A DNA stretch of 64,000 nucleotides from Phycicoccus avicenniae_A (GTDB lineage Bacteria; Actinomycetota; Actinomycetes; Actinomycetales; Dermatophilaceae), in contig NZ_JBNVZV010000025.1 in assembly GCF_050496545.1 (NCBI RefSeq), positions 3,202 through 67,201 on the forward strand, read 5' to 3'. Positions 18,636-27,213 of the stretch are shown here, piece by piece. The translations under genes were made by a program, and so were the position numbers. The notes beneath the pieces were generated by a model. The model worked only from the letters and a program-made list of their open reading frames with translations, had not been told where the DNA came from and ran no database searches. Numbering within the stretch: the stretch's first letter is position 1; every line of letters starts with the position of its first letter.

Positions 18636-18708
18636 CCCCTGATCCTCTCCTCACCGTGCCGGTCCTAGCGTCGGAGCGCCCCGGCACTCGCCCGACCCAG
18701 GAGAACCC

Positions 18709-19563
18709 ATGTCGACCCTGCGCACCGCACGGCGCACCGCCCTGTCCGTCCTGGCCTCCGGCGCCGTCGCCGCCGCCTCGCTCGTCAGCACCGCCCCGGC
18801 ACAGGCCCGTCCGGCACCCGAGCCCGTCCCGACCGCCCGGGCCGCGGGCATCCAGCAGGTCGGCGACGCCTTCATGGGCTGGTCGGCCGGGCGCGAACGC
18901 ACCCGCGCGAACGACAGCACGGCCGCCGGGAGCCGTGTCGCCGTGACCCAGACGCCGGGCATCGACGTCTCGAAGTGGCAGGGCAACGTCGACTGGGCCT
19001 CGTACTGGTCGCAGGGCAAGAAGTTCGCCTACGTCAAGGCCACCGAGGGCACGACCTACCAGAACGCCTACTTCGCCCAGCAGTACAACGGCTCCTACGG
19101 CGTCGGGATGATCCGCGGGGCCTACCACTTCGCCCTCCCGGACAGCTCCTCCGGCACCGCCCAGGCGGACTGGTTCGTCGGCCACGGCGGCGGGTGGAGC
19201 GCGGACGGGAAGACCCTGCCCGGCGTCCTCGACATCGAGTACAACCCGTACGGCGCCACCTGCTACGGGCTGAGCCAGGCCGGGATGGTCTCGTGGATCC
19301 GCGACTTCACCAGCCGCTACAAGGCCCGCACCGGCCGGGACGCGGTGATCTACACGACGACCAGCTGGTGGACCCAGTGCACCGGCAACAGCAGCGCGTT
19401 CGGGGCGACCAACCCCCTGTGGGTGGCCCGCTACAACACGACGGTGGGCACCCTCCCCGCCGGGTGGGGCTACTACACGTTCTGGCAGTACACCGACACC
19501 CCGCTCGACCAGGACTGGTTCAACGGGGACCTCGCCGGCCTCACGCGGCTCGCGCTCGGCTGA
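18709..19563 (+). CDS. Secreted glycoside hydrolase family 25 muramidase (lysozyme)
   Basis: The 284-residue protein has a Sec signal peptide (cleavage near AQARP, about residue 35), a short linker, and a GH25 domain from PGIDVSKWQG to the C-terminus. GH25 active-site features are visible: Asp in GIDVSKW, the acidic pair in LDIEYNP, and the family patterns AYVKATEGTTY, GAYHF and FWQYTDT. It hydrolyses the MurNAc-GlcNAc bond of peptidoglycan. CAGGAGAACCC precedes the ATG. There are no phage genes nearby, so a cell-wall turnover or competition role is more likely than phage lysis. The gene ends before a bidirectional terminator shared with rpsT. Confidence 0.92.
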   Translation: MSTLRTARRTALSVLASGAVAAASLVSTAPAQARPAPEPVPTARAAGIQQVGDAFMGWSAGRERTRANDSTAAGSRVAVTQTPGIDVSKWQGNVDWASYWSQGKKFAYVKATEGTTYQNAYFAQQYNGSYGVGMIRGAYHFALPDSSSGTAQADWFVGHGGGWSADGKTLPGVLDIEYNPYGATCYGLSQAGMVSWIRDFTSRYKARTGRDAVIYTTTSWWTQCTGNSSAFGATNPLWVARYNTTVGTLPAGWGYYTFWQYTDTPLDQDWFNGDLAGLTRLALG

Positions 19564-19596
19564 CCCCGGCGGCTCCGGCGCCCGGACCGGACGCAC

Positions 19597-19632
19597 GAGG
19601 GCCCGTCACCCCGGTGGGGATGACGGGCCCTC
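19597..19632. terminator. Bidirectional terminator between GH25 gene and rpsT
   Basis: GAGGGCCCGTCA (19597-19608) and TGACGGGCCCTC (19621-19632) form a perfect 12-bp stem; CCCC/GGGG inside the loop extends it. It lies between convergent genes and can serve both. Confidence 0.8.
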
Positions 19633-19650
19633 GGTGCGAGGCTGCTCGGC

Positions 19651-19911
19651 TCAGAGCTGAGCGGCCTTCTTGGCCATCGCGGACTTCTTGTTCGCGGCCT
19701 GGTTCTTGTGGATGACACCCTTGCTCACGGCCTTGTCGAGCTTGGTCGACGCGGCCTTCAGCGCCTTCGCGGTCGCGTCGGCGTCACCGGCGGCCGCGGC
19801 CTCGCGGAACCGGCGGATGGCCGTCTTGAACTCGGACCGGACCGCCTTGTTGCGCTCGGTGGCGCTGCGGTTGGTCTTGATGCGCTTGAGCTGGGACTTG
19901 ATGTTCGCCAC
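19651..19911 (-). CDS. rpsT: Small ribosomal subunit protein S20
   Basis: The 86-residue basic protein begins ANIKSQLKRIKTN and ends KNQAANKKSAMAKKAAQL, the S20 family pattern. It binds 16S rRNA in the small subunit early in assembly. The GTG at 19911 gives the standard length; longer upstream frames are not family-like. It is transcribed alone toward the terminator at 19597-19632, with holA upstream on the same strand. A long leader of about 130 bases follows the predicted promoter, which would leave space for the autoregulation known for S20. Confidence 0.96.
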   Translation of the reverse strand: MANIKSQLKRIKTNRSATERNKAVRSEFKTAIRRFREAAAAGDADATAKALKAASTKLDKAVSKGVIHKNQAANKKSAMAKKAAQL

Positions 19912-20051
19912 TGGATGAACTGCCTTCGGTCGGGATCGGTTTGCCGTTAGAGGGCGGCAGACGCGGGTCGGGACCGGGCGTGGGGCACCCGTGGTTGACT
20001 CGCGCTGGGTGGTGCTCGTGCGCGCGCGACCACACGCGCACGCAGTCGACA

Positions 20052-20080
20052 AAGGTACCAGCGGGGGCATCACCGGCCAA
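20052..20080 (-). promoter_or_regulatory. Promoter of rpsT
   Basis: On the minus strand TTGGCC (20080-20075) and TACCTT (20057-20052) are spaced by exactly 17 bases. This is a sigma-70-type promoter that would give a leader of about 130 bases before the rpsT start at 19911. Confidence 0.6.
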
Positions 20081-20115
20081 AACGCGGGGCGCGTCCGCCG
20101 CGATGGACCCCGGCC

Positions 20116-21111
20116 TCAGTCCTCCCGGTGGCGTTCGTGCTGGCGGGTCATCGTGAGGACGACCCGCTCGACGGCGAAGACGGGGTCCCGTCCGCCGCCC
20201 TTGACCTCGGCGTCGGCGGCGGCGAGCGCCTGGAGGCAGGTGGCCAGGCCCTCGGCGCTCCAGCCCGAGAGCGTGCGCCGGGCGCGGTCGACCTGCCACG
20301 GCGCCATCCCGACGTCGCGGGCGATGTCGGCGGAGCGGCCCCGCCCGGCGGACCCGACCTTGACGAGCTGGCGCACCTGCTGGGCCAGCACCGCGACGAT
20401 CGGGACGGGGTCGACCCCGACCGCGATGGCGTGCCGCAGCAGCCGCAACGCCTCCCCCGCGTCCCCGGCCAGCGCGGCGTCGGCGACGCGGAAGCCCGTG
20501 GCCTCGACCTTGCCCCCGTGGTAGGTGAGCACGACCTGCTCGTCGATGAGGCCCGTCGTGTCGTCGACGAGCTGCCGGCAGGCGGCCGCGAGCTCGCGGA
20601 CGTCCTTGCCGACGGCCTCGACGAGCGCGTGCACGGCCTCGGCGGTGGCCTTGCGGCGGGCCCGACGGAACTCGTGGGCGGCGAAGTCGCTCTTGTCGCG
20701 GTCGGTCTTGATCGCCGGGGCGTCGAGCACGCGGGCCCCGGAACCCCGCAGCGCGTCGAGGACCTTCTTGCCGCGCTGGCCGCTCTTGTGGAGGACGACG
20801 AGGGTGAGGTCGGGCTCCGCCGGGCCGGCGAGCACCGCCAGCAGGTCGGTCTGCAGGTCCTCCCCCGCCTCGTCGAGGTCGTGGACGACGACGCACTTGG
20901 CGCCGCCGAAGAGCGACGGGCTGGTGTGCAGGACGATCTCGCCCGGCTCGTAGGCACCCGCGTACACCCGGATGACCTCGAGGTCGGGGCTGGTGACCCG
21001 CAGCTCGTCGAGGGTCGCGGCGAGCGCACGCTCGGCGAGCACCCCCTCGGGCCCGGACACGAGGACGTACGGGGGCACGCGATGGGCCACGGCGACGACG
21101 TCCTCGGTCAT
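20116..21111 (-). CDS. holA: DNA polymerase III delta subunit
   Basis: HolA opens the beta clamp as part of the clamp loader. The 331-residue protein starts PPYVLVSGPEGVLAERAL, continues with VYAGAYEPGEI and TSPSLFGGAKCVVVHDLDEA, and has the family's central AACRQLVDDT region and C-terminal helical collar. The gene lies directly upstream of rpsT on the same strand, the usual order in actinobacteria. The ATG has weak upstream signals. No frame damage is seen. Confidence 0.93.
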   Translation of the reverse strand: MTEDVVAVAHRVPPYVLVSGPEGVLAERALAATLDELRVTSPDLEVIRVYAGAYEPGEIVLHTSPSLFGGAKCVVVHDLDEAGEDLQTDLLAVLAGPAEPDLTLVVLHKSGQRGKKVLDALRGSGARVLDAPAIKTDRDKSDFAAHEFRRARRKATAEAVHALVEAVGKDVRELAAACRQLVDDTTGLIDEQVVLTYHGGKVEATGFRVADAALAGDAGEALRLLRHAIAVGVDPVPIVAVLAQQVRQLVKVGSAGRGRSADIARDVGMAPWQVDRARRTLSGWSAEGLATCLQALAAADAEVKGGGRDPVFAVERVVLTMTRQHERHRED

Positions 21112-21160
21112 GGCCTCACTCTGCCACCCACCACCGACCCGGACGGAGCAGGCTCGTGCG

Positions 21161-23437
21161 TCAGTCGAAGGTCAGCGTCGGGCCTCGACCGGCCTCGAGC
21201 CCGAGCCCGGTGAGCCGGGCCTCGACGGCCTCGCGCGGCAGCTCCATCGACTCGACGAGCTCCTCGAGCGAGAGGCCCAGCTCGACGCCGTCGCGCAGCT
21301 CCTCGTCGAGCTCGGCGGTCCACGCGTGGCCGTGGGTGACGGCCGTGCGCGGTGACGCGGGCGGCGGCGGGTCCTCGGCGACCGGCCGCTCGACGGCCGA
21401 GGGCGTGGTGGACGTCGCGGGGGTGGCGACGGCCATCGACGTCCCGGCGACGGCACCGGTGAGCCCGCGCAGCGCGGGCTCGGCGACGGGCAGCACGGGC
21501 GGGGCGATCTCGTCGAGCCGGGCGAGCGCGGCGAGCACCATGGCCCGGTCGGCGGTGGGCCAGAACGGCGGCAGCGAGCGCTGGAGGAAGCCGGCGTAGC
21601 GGGCGGTCATCATCCGGGAGTCGAGGAAGGCGACGACACCGCGGTCGTCGCCGCGCCGGATGAGGCGGCCGGCGCCCTGGGCCAGCCGCAGGGCCGCGTG
21701 GGTGGCGGAGACGGCCATGAACCCGTTGCCGCCCATCCGCGCGATGGCCTGGGACCGGGCGGACGCGAGCGGGTCGTCGGGCCGCGGGAACGGGATCCGG
21801 TCGACGATGACCAGCTGGCACGACGAGCCCGGGACGTCGACCCCCTGCCACAGCGACAGCGTCCCGAAGAGGCAGGTGCGCGGGTCCTTGGCGAACTCGC
21901 GCACGAGCGTCGAGATCTGGTCCTCGCCCTGGCAGAGGATGACGATGTCGGTGTCCTCCAACCGTTCCCGCATGACCTCGGTGGCCTCCTTGGCGGCCCG
22001 CATCGACGAGAACAGCCCGAGGGTGCGACCGCCGGCGGCCCGCACGAGGGCCTCGATCTCGTCGAGGGTCTGCGGCGCGGCGCCGTCCCCTCCCGGCGGT
22101 GGCAGGTGCTTCGCGACGTAGGCGATGCCCTGCTTCGGGTAGTCGAACGGGCTCCCGACGTCGAGGCCGCGCCACGCCGGCGACCCCTCGCCCCGCAGCC
22201 CGATGGTGCCGGCCACCGCGTCGAACGAGCCGCCGAGCTCGAGGGTCGCGGAGGTGATGACGACGGTGCGCTCGTCGAACACCTTGTCGCGCACCAGCAT
22301 CGCGACGCTCATCGGCGCCACGCGCAGCACCGGCCCGCGGCGGGGGTCCTTGGAGAGCCACACGACGTCGAGCTCGCGCTCCTCGAGCATCCGCGCCGCG
22401 GTCTCGAAGAGGTCCTCGACGGCCGCCCGGGCGACCTGCTTGGCCCCGTCCGGCTCCTCGCCCTGCTGCGGCTTGAGCTCGGTCTGCGCGGCGCGCGCGA
22501 CGTCACGGATGCGCCCGAGAGCCACGGCGAGCGCGTCGGGGATGCCGGTCAGCCGCGCCTCGGGCATCGGCTCGAGAACCGACTCGAGGAGGGTGGCGGC
22601 GTCGTCGAGCGCCTCGGCGGCGTCGGACTGCCGGCCGGCACGCTTCGATGCCGCCCGCACCGTGCCCGGCGTGAGCTCGTCGGTGATCGTCGAGGTGACG
22701 CGGTCGACGAGCTCGTGGCCCTCGTCGACCACGAGCACGTCGTGCTCGGGGAGCATCTGGCGCCCCTCGAAGGCGTCGATGGCCATGAACGAGTGGTTGG
22801 TGACGACGACGTCGACATCCTTCGCGGCCTCGCGCGAGCGCTCGACGAAGCACTCGGCCACCATCGGGCAGCGCGAGCCGAGGCACTCCTCGGCGCTGAC
22901 CGACACCTGCCGCCACGCCCGCTCGGAGACGCCGGGCACGAGCTCGTCGCGGTCCCCGGACTCGGTGCGCTCGGCCCACTCGCGCAACCGGACCACCTCG
23001 GCGCCGAGGCGCGAGGCGGCGCGGTCGACGTCACCGACCGACATCAGGGTGTCGGCGTCGTCGTCGGGGAAGCCACCCTCGAGCTTGTGCAGGCAGACGT
23101 AGTTGCGCCGCCCCTTGACGAGGGCGTACGTCGGGCGCCGGCCGAGCACCGGCTCCAGTGCCTCCGCGAGCCGGGGCATGTCGCGGTCGACGATCTGGGC
23201 CTGGAGGGCGAGGGTGGCGGTCGCGACGATCGCGGTCTTCCCGGTGTCCATCGCGTGCTGCACCGCGGGAACGAGGTAGGCCAGCGACTTGCCGGTGCCC
23301 GTCCCGGCCTGGACGAGGAGGTGCTCGCCGGAGTCGACGGCGTGCGCGACGGCCCGCGCCATCTCGACCTGACCGGGGCGCTCGGTGCCCCCGACCCCGG
23401 TGACGGCGGCGTGGAGCAGGTCGTCGAGGGAGGGCAC
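21161..23437 (-). CDS. dinG: DinG/Rad3-type ATP-dependent DNA helicase
   Basis: The 758-residue superfamily 2 helicase has Walker A QAGTGTGKS (residues 43-51), a four-cysteine iron-sulfur cluster region (Cys in KGRRNYVCLHKL and three in ECLGSRCPMVAEC), the DEGH box (VVDEGHEL), and C-terminal helicase motifs including QGAGRLIRR. It unwinds 5' to 3' and resolves D-loops and R-loops; DinG is SOS-linked in many bacteria. A C-terminal extension of about 90 residues (from GLTGAVAGTS) ends with a helix-turn-helix-like stretch (GVELGLSLEELVESMEL). It is near hflX, as in related genomes, but lexA is not adjacent as it often is. Confidence 0.9.
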   Translation of the reverse strand: MPSLDDLLHAAVTGVGGTERPGQVEMARAVAHAVDSGEHLLVQAGTGTGKSLAYLVPAVQHAMDTGKTAIVATATLALQAQIVDRDMPRLAEALEPVLGRRPTYALVKGRRNYVCLHKLEGGFPDDDADTLMSVGDVDRAASRLGAEVVRLREWAERTESGDRDELVPGVSERAWRQVSVSAEECLGSRCPMVAECFVERSREAAKDVDVVVTNHSFMAIDAFEGRQMLPEHDVLVVDEGHELVDRVTSTITDELTPGTVRAASKRAGRQSDAAEALDDAATLLESVLEPMPEARLTGIPDALAVALGRIRDVARAAQTELKPQQGEEPDGAKQVARAAVEDLFETAARMLEERELDVVWLSKDPRRGPVLRVAPMSVAMLVRDKVFDERTVVITSATLELGGSFDAVAGTIGLRGEGSPAWRGLDVGSPFDYPKQGIAYVAKHLPPPGGDGAAPQTLDEIEALVRAAGGRTLGLFSSMRAAKEATEVMRERLEDTDIVILCQGEDQISTLVREFAKDPRTCLFGTLSLWQGVDVPGSSCQLVIVDRIPFPRPDDPLASARSQAIARMGGNGFMAVSATHAALRLAQGAGRLIRRGDDRGVVAFLDSRMMTARYAGFLQRSLPPFWPTADRAMVLAALARLDEIAPPVLPVAEPALRGLTGAVAGTSMAVATPATSTTPSAVERPVAEDPPPPASPRTAVTHGHAWTAELDEELRDGVELGLSLEELVESMELPREAVEARLTGLGLEAGRGPTLTFD

Positions 23438-23581
23438 CGGTGCAGCCTAGGCGCTCCGGTCCGACCCGCCGGGGTGCCGTCCCCAGGCCGCCCACACCAT
23501 CGGCCGCATGTTGCGCATGGTGCGTCACGTTGCGTTTTGCGCGCCGTGTTCTCTTGTCCGCAGCACGCCGCGGGTGTCACG

Positions 23582-25294
23582 ATGGCGGGCGTGACCACGA
23601 GCGCGCAGACCCGCACCGTCCCCGCAGACATCGAGATCGCCGAGGCCGCCGAGCTGACGCCGATCGCCGAGCTGGCCCACGAGAAGCTCGGCATCGACCC
23701 CGCCGCGCTCGTGCCCTACGGCCACACGAAGGCGAAGGTCTCGCTCGAGTACGTCCGCTCTCTCGCCGAGCGCCCGGAGGGCCGCCTGGTCCTGGTCACC
23801 GCCATCTCCCCCACGCCGGCCGGCGAGGGCAAGACCACGACCTCGGTGGGCCTCGCCGACGCCCTCGCCTCGCTCGGCGAGAAGGCGATGGTGGCCCTGC
23901 GCGAGCCGTCGATGGGCCCGGTCTTCGGCATCAAGGGCGGCGCGGCCGGCGGCGGCTACGCCCAGGTCGTCCCGATGACCGACATCAACCTCAACTTCAC
24001 CGGCGACTTCGCGGCCATCGCGGCGGCCAACAACCTCCTGTCGGCGATCCTCGACAACCACATCCACCACGGCAACGCCCTCGGCATCGACCCGCGCACC
24101 ATCACCTGGAAGCGCGTCGTCGACCTCAACGACCGCGCGCTGCGCGATGTCGTCGTCGGCCTCGGGGGTGTCGCCAACGGCATCCCGCGCGAGGACGGCT
24201 TCGACATCGTCGTCGCGTCCGAGGTGATGGCCATCCTGTGCCTCGCCACCTCGATCAAGGACCTCAAGGAGCGGCTCGGCAACGTCGTCGTCGGCTACAC
24301 GCGCGACAAGCAGCCGGTCACCGCACGCGACCTCAAGGCGCACGGCGCGATGACCGTCATCCTGCGGGATGCGTTGGCCCCCAACCTCGTCCAGACCCTC
24401 GAGCACACGCCCGCGATGATCCACGGCGGCCCGTTCGCCAACATCGCCCACGGCTGCAACTCGGTGATGGCCACCCGCACCGCGCTCAAGCTCGCCGACT
24501 ACGTCGTCACCGAGGCCGGCTTCGGGGCCGACCTCGGCGCCGAGAAGTTCATCGACATCAAGTGCCGCACCTCGGGGCTGCGCCCGTCCGCGGTGGTGGT
24601 CGTGGCCACCGTCCGGGCGCTGAAGTACCACGGCGGGATGGCCGTCGCCGACCTCAAGCAGGAGTCGGTCGAGGCCCTCACCGCCGGGATGAGCAACCTG
24701 CGCCGGCACCTGCGCAACGTCCGCGACGTGTACGGCCTCCCGGGGGTCGTGGCCCTCAACCGCTTCCCCACCGACACCGACGCCGAGGTCGCGGCCCTGC
24801 TGCGGCTCGTCGAGGAGGAGGGCTTCCGCGCCTTCGAGGCGACCCACTACTCCGACGGCGGGGCCGGCGCCCAGGACCTCGCCCGCGGCGTGCTCGACGC
24901 CATCGAGAACAGCCCCGGCGAGATGGAGCTCGTCTACCCCGACGAGCTCTCCCTCGCCGAGAAGGCCGAGGCCGTCGCCACCCGCGTCTACGGCGCGGCT
25001 GGTGTCACCTTCGACGCCAAGGCGGCCAAGCGGCTCGCGGCCATCGAGGCGGAGGGCTTCGGGCACCTGCCGGTCTGCATGGCCAAGACCCAGAGCTCCT
25101 TCTCCACCGACCCCACCCTGCGGGGCGCGCCCATCGACCACACCGTGCACGTGCGCGAGGTGCGGCTGGCGGCCGGCGCCGGGTTCGTCGTCATGGTGAC
25201 CGGCGACATCATGACGATGCCGGGCCTGCCCAAGGTGCCGGCGAGCGAGCACATCGACGTCGACGAGGACGGGCGCATCGTCGGCCTCAGCTGA
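23582..25294 (+). CDS. fhs: Formate-tetrahydrofolate ligase
   Basis: This enzyme makes 10-formyl-tetrahydrofolate from formate, ATP and tetrahydrofolate for one-carbon metabolism. The 570-residue sequence has the ATP loop TPAGEGKTTTSVGL, EPSMGPVFGIKGGAAGGGY, the FTGDFAAIAAANNLL stretch, and the C-terminal TGDIMTMPGLPK. All are FTHFS family blocks. ATG 23582 was chosen; GTG 23591 is an alternative. The 144-base upstream region carries three TTGCG/GTGCG repeats (about 23512-23541) that may be a regulatory site. Its stop overlaps the convergent acetyltransferase by eight bases. Confidence 0.95.
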   Translation: MAGVTTSAQTRTVPADIEIAEAAELTPIAELAHEKLGIDPAALVPYGHTKAKVSLEYVRSLAERPEGRLVLVTAISPTPAGEGKTTTSVGLADALASLGEKAMVALREPSMGPVFGIKGGAAGGGYAQVVPMTDINLNFTGDFAAIAAANNLLSAILDNHIHHGNALGIDPRTITWKRVVDLNDRALRDVVVGLGGVANGIPREDGFDIVVASEVMAILCLATSIKDLKERLGNVVVGYTRDKQPVTARDLKAHGAMTVILRDALAPNLVQTLEHTPAMIHGGPFANIAHGCNSVMATRTALKLADYVVTEAGFGADLGAEKFIDIKCRTSGLRPSAVVVVATVRALKYHGGMAVADLKQESVEALTAGMSNLRRHLRNVRDVYGLPGVVALNRFPTDTDAEVAALLRLVEEEGFRAFEATHYSDGGAGAQDLARGVLDAIENSPGEMELVYPDELSLAEKAEAVATRVYGAAGVTFDAKAAKRLAAIEAEGFGHLPVCMAKTQSSFSTDPTLRGAPIDHTVHVREVRLAAGAGFVVMVTGDIMTMPGLPKVPASEHIDVDEDGRIVGLS

Positions 25295-26384
25295 GCACCG
25301 GCCGCCCGTCGAGCCGGCGGGCCATCCAGATGTCGTCGCGACGGTCGTCGTCGGCCACCCGGATGCCGTCGGGCAGGCGTCCGACGACGACGTACCCGAG
25401 GCCCGTGTAGAAGTCCTCCGTGCCCGTGCCTCCACGGACGGTCAGCTCGGCCACGTCGACACCGTCCTCACGCGCGACCCGGTGCATCGCGGCCATGAGG
25501 AGACGCCCGAGGTTGTCACCACGCCGCTCCGGGTCGGTCATCACGCGGTACGCCGTGCGTCGGTGCCCGAGAAGGGGGTTCGACGACGACGCCCACCAGG
25601 CCGCAGCGACCACGGCACCGTGCGGGTCCCTCAGGAGGACCGCGACGGCGCTCCCGGCGGCCATCTGCTCCTCGTGCGCGGAGAGCGCGGCCCCGACCCT
25701 CTCGCGGGCGGCGCCGGGCAGGAACCCGACCGCTCCCCCGGCGTCGTTGGTCGCGCACCACAGGTCGAGCACGGCCTCCCGGGTAGCCCGGTCGAACGGC
25801 TCGCGGTGCACCTCGACGCGCGGCGCCACGAGCACGACCGGTCCGGGCACGTCGTCGGGGTCGCCCGCCCGGGCCCGCTCGACCACGGCCGTCGGCACGC
25901 CCGGCAGCTCGACGCCGGCCTCCGCGGCCCCCGCGAGGGTGAACCCCGAGCGCTCGGCGGTGCGGATCGAGGCGCGGTGGTCCGGGCGCGCGCTGGCCGT
26001 CAGGGGCAGCCGCGGGCCGTGCTCGAGGGCGTCGGCGGTGACCGCACGCGCCAGCTCGGGGCCCAGCCCGCGGCCCTGGTGCGGCACGTCGAACCGGTAG
26101 TAGAGGTTGAGGTTCTCGTGGTCGCGACCGTGGATGACCCCGCCCACCCCGAGCACCTCGCCCGAGGTGCGGTCCTCGACGACGCCGTACCCGAACCCGT
26201 GCTCGTCCCAGTGCGTCAGTGCCGCCGCGAGCAGCCGTTCCGCCCGGGTGGTGTCGCTGACCGCCCACGGGGCGAACGGGTACTGCGCCGGGTCGGTGTG
26301 CAGCCGGACCCACAGGTCGTGGTCTGCGGCCGTCAGCGGGCGCAGGACGAGGCGCTGGGTCGTGAGAGTCCGGGGCGCGGTCAC
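25287..26384 (-). CDS. Tandem GNAT acetyltransferase (two domains in one chain)
   Basis: The 365-residue protein holds two GNAT folds. The N-terminal one (residues 1-180) is RimJ/RimL-like: TQRLVLRPL at the start and an acetyl-CoA loop HQGRGLGPELA. The C-terminal one (about 185-365) has a second acetyl-CoA loop (ERRGDNLGRLL) and ends EDFYTGLGYVVVGRLPDG. Tandem GNATs of this sort often have one catalytic and one structural half. Substrates are unknown. The GTG start follows a leaderless -10 (ACCCTA on the plus strand, 26391-26396) by six bases, and an inverted repeat lies immediately upstream of it. Confidence 0.8.
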   Translation of the reverse strand: MTAPRTLTTQRLVLRPLTAADHDLWVRLHTDPAQYPFAPWAVSDTTRAERLLAAALTHWDEHGFGYGVVEDRTSGEVLGVGGVIHGRDHENLNLYYRFDVPHQGRGLGPELARAVTADALEHGPRLPLTASARPDHRASIRTAERSGFTLAGAAEAGVELPGVPTAVVERARAGDPDDVPGPVVLVAPRVEVHREPFDRATREAVLDLWCATNDAGGAVGFLPGAARERVGAALSAHEEQMAAGSAVAVLLRDPHGAVVAAAWWASSSNPLLGHRRTAYRVMTDPERRGDNLGRLLMAAMHRVAREDGVDVAELTVRGGTGTEDFYTGLGYVVVGRLPDGIRVADDDRRDDIWMARRLDGRPVLS

Positions 26385-26390
26385 CCCTCC

Positions 26391-26413
26391 ACCCTATTGC
26401 GACCAGTTCGCAA
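26391..26413 (-). promoter_or_regulatory. Leaderless promoter with adjacent inverted repeat for the tandem GNAT gene
   Basis: On the minus strand TAGGGT (26396-26391) precedes the GTG by six bases. Directly upstream the perfect inverted repeat TTGCGA-N5-TCGCAA (26397-26413) occupies the promoter spacer and looks like an operator for a dimeric repressor. No regulator gene is adjacent. Confidence 0.5.
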
Positions 26414-26427
26414 CAGGGGCCGGGAGC

Positions 26428-27180
26428 TCAGCGGTACTCGGGGTTCGGGTGGTCGGCCTGGGACAGGTCCCAGTTCGTCGTGACGTTCCCGTGGGCCGGG
26501 ACGCCGCCCGCGTCCTTGAGCCGGCGCGCCGTGTGGAGCATGTTCCAGGCCGCGAACACGGTGTTGCGGGTCGTCCAGTGGTTCTGGGCCCCTCGGTCGT
26601 CGTCGAGGTAGGAGGGCCCGGGGCCGGCCTCGCCGTTCCAGTAGGCGTCGACCTGGGGCGGGATCGTGAAGCCGATGTGGGACAGGGCGTAGAGCATCTG
26701 CGCGGCGCAGTGCTTGCCGCCGTCCTCGTTACCCGTGATGACGACGCCACCGACCTTGCCGTAGTACGACCACTGGCCCGCGGCGTTGAGGTCCCCCGAC
26801 CACCCGTACAGCCGCTCGATCGCGAGGCGGGTCAGCGAGGACTGGTCTCCCAGCCAGATCGGCGTGGCGAGGATCAGGATGTCCGCCGGCTCGACGAGCT
26901 CGCGGTAGAGGTCGGGGAAGTCGTCACGCTCCCAGCCGTGCTCGCGCATGTCCGGCTGGACCCCCGGCGGGATCACGTGGTCGACGAGCCGGACGACGTC
27001 GACGCGGGCGCCGACGCCCTCGAGCACCCGCCGCGTCACGGCGAGCAGGCCGTCGGTGTGGCTGGGCTCGGGGCTGCGCTTCAGCGTCCCGTTGAGGACG
27101 ACCGCTCGCAGGTCCGAGAAGTCGGTCTCGGAGGCGGCGACCTCCGCGTCGATGAACCGGGCGACGGAGTCGGGCAGCAT
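26428..27180 (-). CDS. Flavodoxin-like NAD(P)H-dependent FMN reductase
   Basis: The 250-residue protein has a flavodoxin-like fold: the N-terminal FMN phosphate loop LNGTLKRSPEPSHTDGLL and the central ILATPIWLGDQSSLTRLAIERLYG and GVVITGNEDGGKHCA patterns of the NADPH-dependent FMN reductase family. It probably transfers electrons from NAD(P)H to quinones, azo compounds or metals; the substrate is not predictable. A leaderless -10 (TATGCT, plus-strand 27187-27192) ends six bases before the ATG. It is followed by the tandem GNAT gene after a 43-base gap holding an operator-like repeat, so the two appear to be separate units. Confidence 0.85.
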   Translation of the reverse strand: MLPDSVARFIDAEVAASETDFSDLRAVVLNGTLKRSPEPSHTDGLLAVTRRVLEGVGARVDVVRLVDHVIPPGVQPDMREHGWERDDFPDLYRELVEPADILILATPIWLGDQSSLTRLAIERLYGWSGDLNAAGQWSYYGKVGGVVITGNEDGGKHCAAQMLYALSHIGFTIPPQVDAYWNGEAGPGPSYLDDDRGAQNHWTTRNTVFAAWNMLHTARRLKDAGGVPAHGNVTTNWDLSQADHPNPEYR

Positions 27181-27213
27181 CTCGCGAGCATAGCCACGCG
27201 AGGCGCCCCCGCG

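Noticed and set aside
18709..19563. GH25 lysozyme as a prophage remnant
   Set aside because: It has a signal peptide and no holin, tail, integrase or attachment repeat near it; flanking genes are conserved housekeeping genes.
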